Source: Bolinopsis microptera (Eukaryota; Ctenophora; Tentaculata; Lobata; Bolinopsidae). From it: a stretch of 64,000 nucleotides of DNA. Location: positions 5,163,675-5,227,674 of the forward strand of contig NC_087078.1 in NCBI RefSeq assembly GCF_026151205.1, read 5' to 3'. Made by a program: the position numbers and the translations under genes. Positions 58,817-64,000 of this stretch are shown here, one piece after another (within the stretch, counting starts at the first letter, position 1; every line of letters begins with the position of its first letter). A model generated the notes under the pieces. It worked only from the letters and a program-made list of their open reading frames with translations, made no database searches and was not told the DNA's origin.

Positions 58817-58850
58817 TTTTTTGATAGTCAGTTTTTATAGCATCAAACAA
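58817..58850 (+). repeat. Short dispersed repeat, partner of 7478-7512
   Basis: TTTTTTGATAGTCAGTTTTT followed by ATAGCATCAAACAA matches the stretch right after the MITE at 7.5 kb with about four differences. The family is not identified. Confidence 0.45.
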
Positions 58851-58968
58851 TATCCGTCACAACCGAATAATTACAGCCATTAAAATGTAGCTCGCACTGA
58901 ACACAACATAATTACCACAAAACCGATAAAAATGACGTTAAAACAATCATTGCACATGCATGTGCAAA

Positions 58969-58982
58969 GTTACCATGGTTAC
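58969..58982. promoter_or_regulatory. X-box-like motif upstream of the ANKRD26-like gene
   Basis: GTTACCATGGTTAC matches the RFX X-box with one mismatch and is nearly palindromic. It lies 292 bp upstream of the start codon at 58677, a usual position for RFX control of ciliary and centriolar genes. A CACGTG E-box follows at about 59013. Confidence 0.45.
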
Positions 58983-60633
58983 TTTGCAACTACCTATTTC
59001 TCATCTATTTGCACGTGGGCAGTCGTACAAACAAAGAGAATCTTTCGAATTATAAGTAAGATTAATTCTGAAACTCCCAAGGCATTTCTAGAATGAGATC
59101 CAGCCAATAAATTGATTAACAAAAATTGCTGACAATAATGTACTTTTTCCGCTGTATAGGAAATTCAGATGGAGAAATTTTTGATTGTAAAATTTTACCC
59201 AAATCTGATGTGGTTTTAACAAGATCTGATAAATCGAAAACAAATATCAAACAAAACTAAAAAAGCTGTTAACTCAAAAATTTTAGCTGCAACCCATACA
59301 GATTTATCTTTAACATACGGTTTAGAGCAAGATATCTTATTTCTTAACATGCCATATCTAAGTACAAAAACCCCTATGTATAAGTATAGCTAGTGTATTT
59401 CAGTTGTTTCAAGTTAGGTAACACTATTTTTATGGAGACTGGAAGTGGAAAAATCTAAATATGAGGTCAAACTCATCCATTCCACCATTTGGATGAAAGG
59501 TAGGGTGTTCTCTTAGCTACGCCACAGCAACATGCTGTCATGAGTTATGTCTGTTTTTGGCTACAAGCTATAACCTTCACCATGGTGTCTACGGTTGCAT
59601 CTTACTGCCTGGGTCCTGCTAATGTATTGCTCAGGCTGCAATGTTTTTTTCTTTTTTAATCAATAAACTTTCAAATTGTTACACAAATACATCATTTTAT
59701 TTCAAAGAAAATTTCGCCGAATGACCTTACATGCCTTGACAAGTGACCGAGAGTAAACAAAATTAGGGACACTGAAACACCAGTTGACTAGTAAACTGGT
59801 CATAGCAATTACATCGGGCCCTAAAGTAAACTGGTCATAGCAATTACATCGGGCCCTAGAAATTTTTCTGTATTTTCATAATACAGAATGTAAATGTTTT
59901 GAAATGTTTAGTAAATTTAGTTTTTGTAACTATATTTATTCACGACGTTACAGAAGGAATAGATTTGATGTAGTTTAAAGAGTCCTCACTCTCCTCACGT
60001 CCAACAATGGCATTTCTCTTGTCGCTAATATGGAGTAATACAAATCATTTTAGAAGTACCAGCTTACAATATTGTCCCTGTTATATCACTAATTTAGTGA
60101 TAAGCCAGTCCGATCATCCAATTATTTCATGTTTTAAGGCAAAGTTAAGGAAGGAACTATAAACCCTAATTATAATTAATAAGAAAGTGGTGTTATGAAG
60201 AAGTAAAGTGTGTTGAAGACTGAAGGGGTAAAATGGTCTGGATCATATTTGGACTTACTAGGCCGCGCTCAGCCTGTCATTCCGCCTAATCTCTATGTTA
60301 ATGAACATAATAGCCTGGGGTCCCCAGGTAAATTTGGACCAGATAACAATTGTTCGCGGAGATAAAGGCTTATGTTTATGGTTGTTACTACTTACTATGG
60401 ATTCCATTTTTGTTACTGTACTAGACTGTACTCTTCGATTGAGTCATCCATTAACTAAGTAAAGGGCAAAGAAGAGTTGACACAGTACAAATGTGTTAAT
60501 ATTGCATGGATTAAATATGAAATGGAATCCGTAGTTTATACTTCTTAGTACTTAGTTCCTTTCTGCTCTCTGAGCTAGCCAGTACATATAATAATACTGC
60601 TTTGTACTTGGCCATTGCTAATGGTCTGGCCAG
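58983..60633. other. Gene-free upstream stretch
   Basis: AT-rich. Contains a 35-bp tandem duplication (59790-59858) and no convincing coding exon. It probably includes the distal promoter of the ANKRD26-like gene. Confidence 0.4.
59790..59858. repeat. 35-bp tandem duplication
   Basis: The unit AGTAAACTGGTCATAGCAAT plus 15 more bases, ending GGGCCCTAA, is present twice in direct succession, essentially identical. No function is apparent. Confidence 0.85.
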
Positions 60634-60725
60634 GCGCGCGCTACTTCGTAGCACTTGCCATAACATTTCGAGAAGAAAGCGGCGCGCGCTACTTCGAAGA
60701 AATTTAGACGAGTAACATCCGTCAA
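60634..60725 (+). repeat. GC-rich duplicated module, copy 1
   Basis: This begins GCGCGCGCTACTTCGTAGC and ends AACATCCGTCAA. It is repeated at 60855-60942 in the same orientation with near identity except for a 5-base gap. The module itself contains GCGCGCGCTACTTCG twice, so it is internally duplicated. Confidence 0.9.
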
Positions 60726-60854
60726 TATTTTCTACTTTTGTATACTGGTTCATAAAATAATAACAAATAGTATAGTACACGCTATATAGCTGATAATTTG
60801 TGAAATATATAAACGCGCGCCCTTTTTGTTAACCAGTGTTAGTGATCAGGCCCA

Positions 60855-60942
60855 GCGCGCGCTACTTCGTAGCACTTGCCATTTCGAGAAGAAAGCGGCG
60901 CGCGCTACTTCGAAGAAATTTAGACGAGTAACATCCGTCAAC
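60855..60942 (+). repeat. GC-rich duplicated module, copy 2
   Basis: Same module as 60634-60725, lacking five bases after the CTTGCCAT phrase. Both copies end at the same point, after which sequences diverge, suggesting a defined element end. Confidence 0.9.
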
Positions 60943-61248
60943 TTTTTGGTGAATTGCGGGGGTTTTTTACCAGCTTGCGCTACGCTCGCGCTGAATTGTT
61001 TTGCAACTCATCGACAATTTTAGATTTCAATATAGTACAAACCAATCCTTCTATGCGCGGCGCTCTTTTCGAGCTTTTTGAACAGTGAAGGGAAAGTGAA
61101 CCGAGCAAAAGGCAATAATACAAATAATAATACAAATAACAAACAAGTAAAATGATGACACACGTTGCAACCCCATTTGATCTCGCGCGAAGCGCGCGGC
61201 GGCCGGCCGACCGGAATGCTTAGCGTGCACAAAAAGGTATACAACTTG

Positions 61249-61373
61249 TAGCGCGATGCACTACTGGGTCGCGCGCGCATCAAATAATGCTTCTCGCAAC
61301 CACATCTTCGGTAGATCGGCGAGATGCACCACTGTGCCTCACCGAGCTGCGAAGGATTGACATCGTGAATCAA
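61249..61373 (+). repeat. Second GC-rich module family, copy 1
   Basis: Runs from GTAGCGCGATGCACTACTGG through GGTCGCGCGCGCATC and GCTTCTCGCAACCACA to GGATTGACATCGTGAATCAA. It is repeated at 61946-62038. A diverged inverted copy is recognisable at about 61494-61555 (GCACTCAGTAGTGCATTACC, GATTAACGATGTCAACCC). Confidence 0.85.
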
Positions 61374-61620
61374 GTATACAACGTGCAGCAAGTAAATTTT
61401 AAGATTTTGATTTGATTTGATTTGTTACTCGTTAATTTCGCGTCGTCATTCGTGAAGCAAACATATTATTTTGTGTGCGCGGCGCGGCCCTGTAGTTCCC
61501 AGCACTCAGTAGTGCATTACCAAATTAGTTATTTGATTAACGATGTCAACCCTGCCGAGCAGTTGTATCACGTTGCGACCCCCACGGTCGTTTCACTATG
61601 GTCCTGACGATACAGGGGGA

Positions 61621-61660
61621 GCCGCGCACTTCGTGCGCGGCGCGTCATACGACGTATGAC
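61621..61660. other. Two adjacent perfect hairpins
   Basis: GCCGCGCAC (61621-61629) pairs with GTGCGCGGC (61633-61641) around a 3-base loop. Immediately after, GTCATAC (61644-61650) pairs with GTATGAC (61654-61660) around a 3-base loop. Such paired tight hairpins suggest a terminal structure of a mobile element or a structured RNA. Confidence 0.7.
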
Positions 61661-61945
61661 AACCAAGCAGAGCAACGATCTTCTTCTATGCAAGAAGAAT
61701 AATTCGTGCAGTGTGTCGAAGGCCTCCTAACTAAGTACAAAATAATTGTTTTAATATTATTCACCTGTTATGTTACTGTTTATCTATTTATTAGTTTATT
61801 TGTTAATATGTTTGATAGACGATTTATGTTTATACTTAAAGCTTTTATTTCTATTGAATAATATAAAATGACATTCATTAACTATGAATTATGTATTTGG
61901 TTGCCGCAAGTTGGAGGCCCATCAATGCCGTCCATTTCTGCGGTT

Positions 61946-62038
61946 GTAGTGCGATGCACTACTGGGTCGCGCGCGCATCCAACAATGCTTCTCGCAACCA
62001 CAGATCGGCGAGATGCGAAGGATTGATATCGTCAATCA
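61946..62038 (+). repeat. Second GC-rich module family, copy 2
   Basis: Matches 61249-61373 but lacks about 30 internal bases (the part reading CACCACTGTGCCTCACCGAG in copy 1). Begins GTAGTGCGATGCACTACTGG and ends ATATCGTCAATCAA. Confidence 0.85.
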
Positions 62039-63701
62039 ATTCCTGCGGCTATTTATACCGCCCCAATATTCAAATATTTGCTCAAATAATTGGGAATTGT
62101 TGGTTGAGTGTTAAAGTGAAACAAATTAAAGTACCAGTTGTGTCAGTATACTTAGTGAAACAAATTTTAGTGAAACAAATTTAAAATTTAATCCTTTATT
62201 TTACAATCATAATATAGTAATATTTATAAGCCTCCGTTTTGAAAGTTTTAAACTTCAATATATTTGCATTTCTATTTAAAGTTCAATTTTATGTATAAGT
62301 CAATAACTGGCTGTCAAAGCCGCGCATTCATGAAACAGGATTAACTTTCTTATAGTTATACAACAAATTAAATTTAAAACTATCCGAGGTTTTAAAAATA
62401 AACTATAATCTTACCTAAATCCAAAGCCTGCTTTATAAAAGTTAATTTTAGATCAAAATATATCGTCAATTCTGAATATTTACAATGCAACATTTCATTA
62501 ATCTATAAATATGAAATAATAAATAAGCGGTACTCCAAGCCCCTACAGCTACACGAATCGCAATTCTTATGCGGCGCGGCTCAAGTCGCGCAAGCACGTA
62601 TTATTTTATACTTTTTGCTTTCTAATAAATATTGCGTCAACGTGTACGTCTAAATGTTCATGTTTTGTGTAAACTGAATTCAATTGAGACTAGTGACAAG
62701 GATAAGGATCCAAGTGCCTGTACGGCTTTTTCGGACCCCTGTGGACCACTACTCTTGAAATCGCTCTACAACATTGAACATTTATAACTGTTATATAACA
62801 TATAACGTCATTTGACAATTATTGTCATTAATCTACAATCTAGTCTAACTATCTTGCTGAGGGGGAGGAGTAAACGCTTCACATTAAAATACTTCCAACA
62901 TACGAAATCTAAAACTATCAAACCGGTTAGTTGATATCATGGACAATTTTTTATATATCTATTTCGTAGTAATATCTTCACATCTTAATACTATAATAAA
63001 TTACAGTAGGGTATATGTTTCGAGAAAGAAAGGTTGGTCCGATTATTAACAAAAGTCAACCAGGGACTCGATGGAGTCGAAAAGGGTACACGGCCGCTGT
63101 CTGGTGCTGCTAGGCATTTATTTATCAAGATGTTTTATTGTATTGGTTTTTGATGATTCTATTTGCTATTTTTCATTACTAATCAAGTTCTAAGTGGAGG
63201 TATAAAGTGACTGTCTGCTGCTTAAGATACTTCATCATCTCATGTCCCGTATAATGATTAAGATAGTATACAATACAGTTTCAGTAGTTGACCCATACAG
63301 TTAAGTCCGTCATAACTCACAATCGTTTAATCGTCAGTCAATAGTCAAAGTCCAAAGTCGTTGTGTGTTTATTCGCTGAGATAGTATATAGTAAGCTAGC
63401 AAGATAAGTTGTTACGCGCGCGCGCGTTTTATCCCGTTAACGTGAAATGTGACAATGAAAACGCTATAAAATTATTACTTTCGCGCGTTACGTAGAGTTT
63501 ACAAGCGTGTAATATTGGTTAACACTGGGTGTACACTGAGTGTAAGTCGCTTAGTTTCACATAAGAGCCGCTGAATATTTCCAATTTTGAGTGTATCGTG
63601 AGCATGTTTTACAGTGCGATTGCTCGGTACTAGTGTGTTTGTGTATATATATATTTTATGTAGATTCATGTAATGCCCTCAACCAACGTCAGAAATCTAG
63701 A
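62039..63701. other. Gene-free stretch with a CG-repeat
   Basis: AT-rich with no coding exon recognised. An alternating ACGCGCGCGCGCG run at about 63414-63427 is a Z-DNA-prone microsatellite about 280 bp upstream of the reading frame that leaves the window. Confidence 0.4.
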
Positions 63702-64000
63702 ATGTTAGACTTAGTCATAGAGAACCAAGTTATCAGGTCTAAGAATTTACGTAAAAGTTTTTACAGCTTTAAAAACTGCATAAAATCTTCGCTCCCACCT
63801 TCAGATCATGATAATTTAGAGAGTCATTTATCCAATTTGATGCACATGGAGAGACTTGAACTAACAAAGCGTCATCATTCTAAGTTAAAGAGAGATACAG
63901 ACTACGCCATTTACATTGCACCTTCATATGTGGACAATACCAAACCTGTGAAGAAGAAAAGAAGGAGGAAGAGGAAAAAGGTCAACCGTACTTCGTCTCA
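63702..64000 (+). CDS. Open reading frame running off the right edge, basic C-terminal part
   Basis: From an ATG at 63702 the frame (MLDLVIENQVIRSKNLRKSF...) stays open to the window end, 99 codons. The frame is also open upstream to a stop near 63586. It becomes strongly basic (KPVKKKRRRKRKKVNR), resembling a nuclear localisation or nucleic-acid-binding segment. Composition looks coding. I do not recognise the family; a retroelement protein is one option, a host nuclear protein another. Confidence 0.4.
   Translation, partial: MLDLVIENQVIRSKNLRKSFYSFKNCIKSSLPPSDHDNLESHLSNLMHMERLELTKRHHSKLKRDTDYAIYIAPSYVDNTKPVKKKRRRKRKKVNRTSS

Noticed and set aside
60511-62184. Short frames in the GC-rich repeat cluster
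   Set aside because: They follow the repeat modules on both strands, differ between copies by frame-breaking gaps and match no family.

Overview
The window is nuclear DNA of an animal. It is AT-rich, its genes are split by GT-AG introns whose phases agree across long exon chains, it carries a tRNA-Tyr gene with a 17-base intron, and it encodes animal-type proteins: a polybromo-like bromodomain/BAH protein, an ANKRD26-like ankyrin/coiled-coil protein, cathepsin L, a PIM-like kinase, a rhodopsin-class GPCR and a thrombospondin-repeat protein. Many CR1-like LINE copies and MITEs suggest a non-bilaterian or similarly repeat-rich invertebrate. A cnidarian (hydrozoan-like) genome is my best guess, held weakly.

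Layout. 1-9 kb is mostly non-coding, with a palindromic TA-flanked MITE (6656-7477) and promoter-like CCAAT/E-box clusters. A small TATA-driven reading frame with a gag-type zinc knuckle lies at 9.4 kb. A secreted triple-repeat TSR protein is on the minus strand at 10.2-12.2 kb. From 15.3 to 22.8 kb sits a LINE with two overlapping ORFs, flanked on both sides by arrays of the same 93-bp monomer. A five-exon GPCR (23.2-24.8 kb) and an intronless PIM-like kinase (25.3-26.1 kb) follow on the plus strand. The polybromo-like gene runs on the minus strand from about 41.35 to 26.24 kb. Its introns hold a complete intronless cathepsin L gene, a hAT-like MITE, the tRNA-Tyr gene, a 5'-truncated LINE whose tail nearly touches a splice donor, and a broken pentraxin-like gene. 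Another truncated LINE lies at 43.5-44.3 kb, then a CCAAT/X-box-rich promoter-like region at 45.3-45.65 kb. The ANKRD26-like gene (minus, 58.68 to 46.68 kb, eight exons, 2,297 predicted residues) has RFX X-box-like motifs upstream and in an intron. 58.7-63.7 kb has no gene and holds islands of GC-rich duplicated modules and perfect hairpins. An open reading frame runs off the right edge.

The most unusual structure is the LINE at 15.3-22.8 kb. The two arrays share the same junction sequence and the same order of variant monomers, so they behave like long terminal repeats although the element is a non-LTR retrotransposon. All exon structures were deduced by eye from splice signals and phase consistency; there is no transcript evidence.
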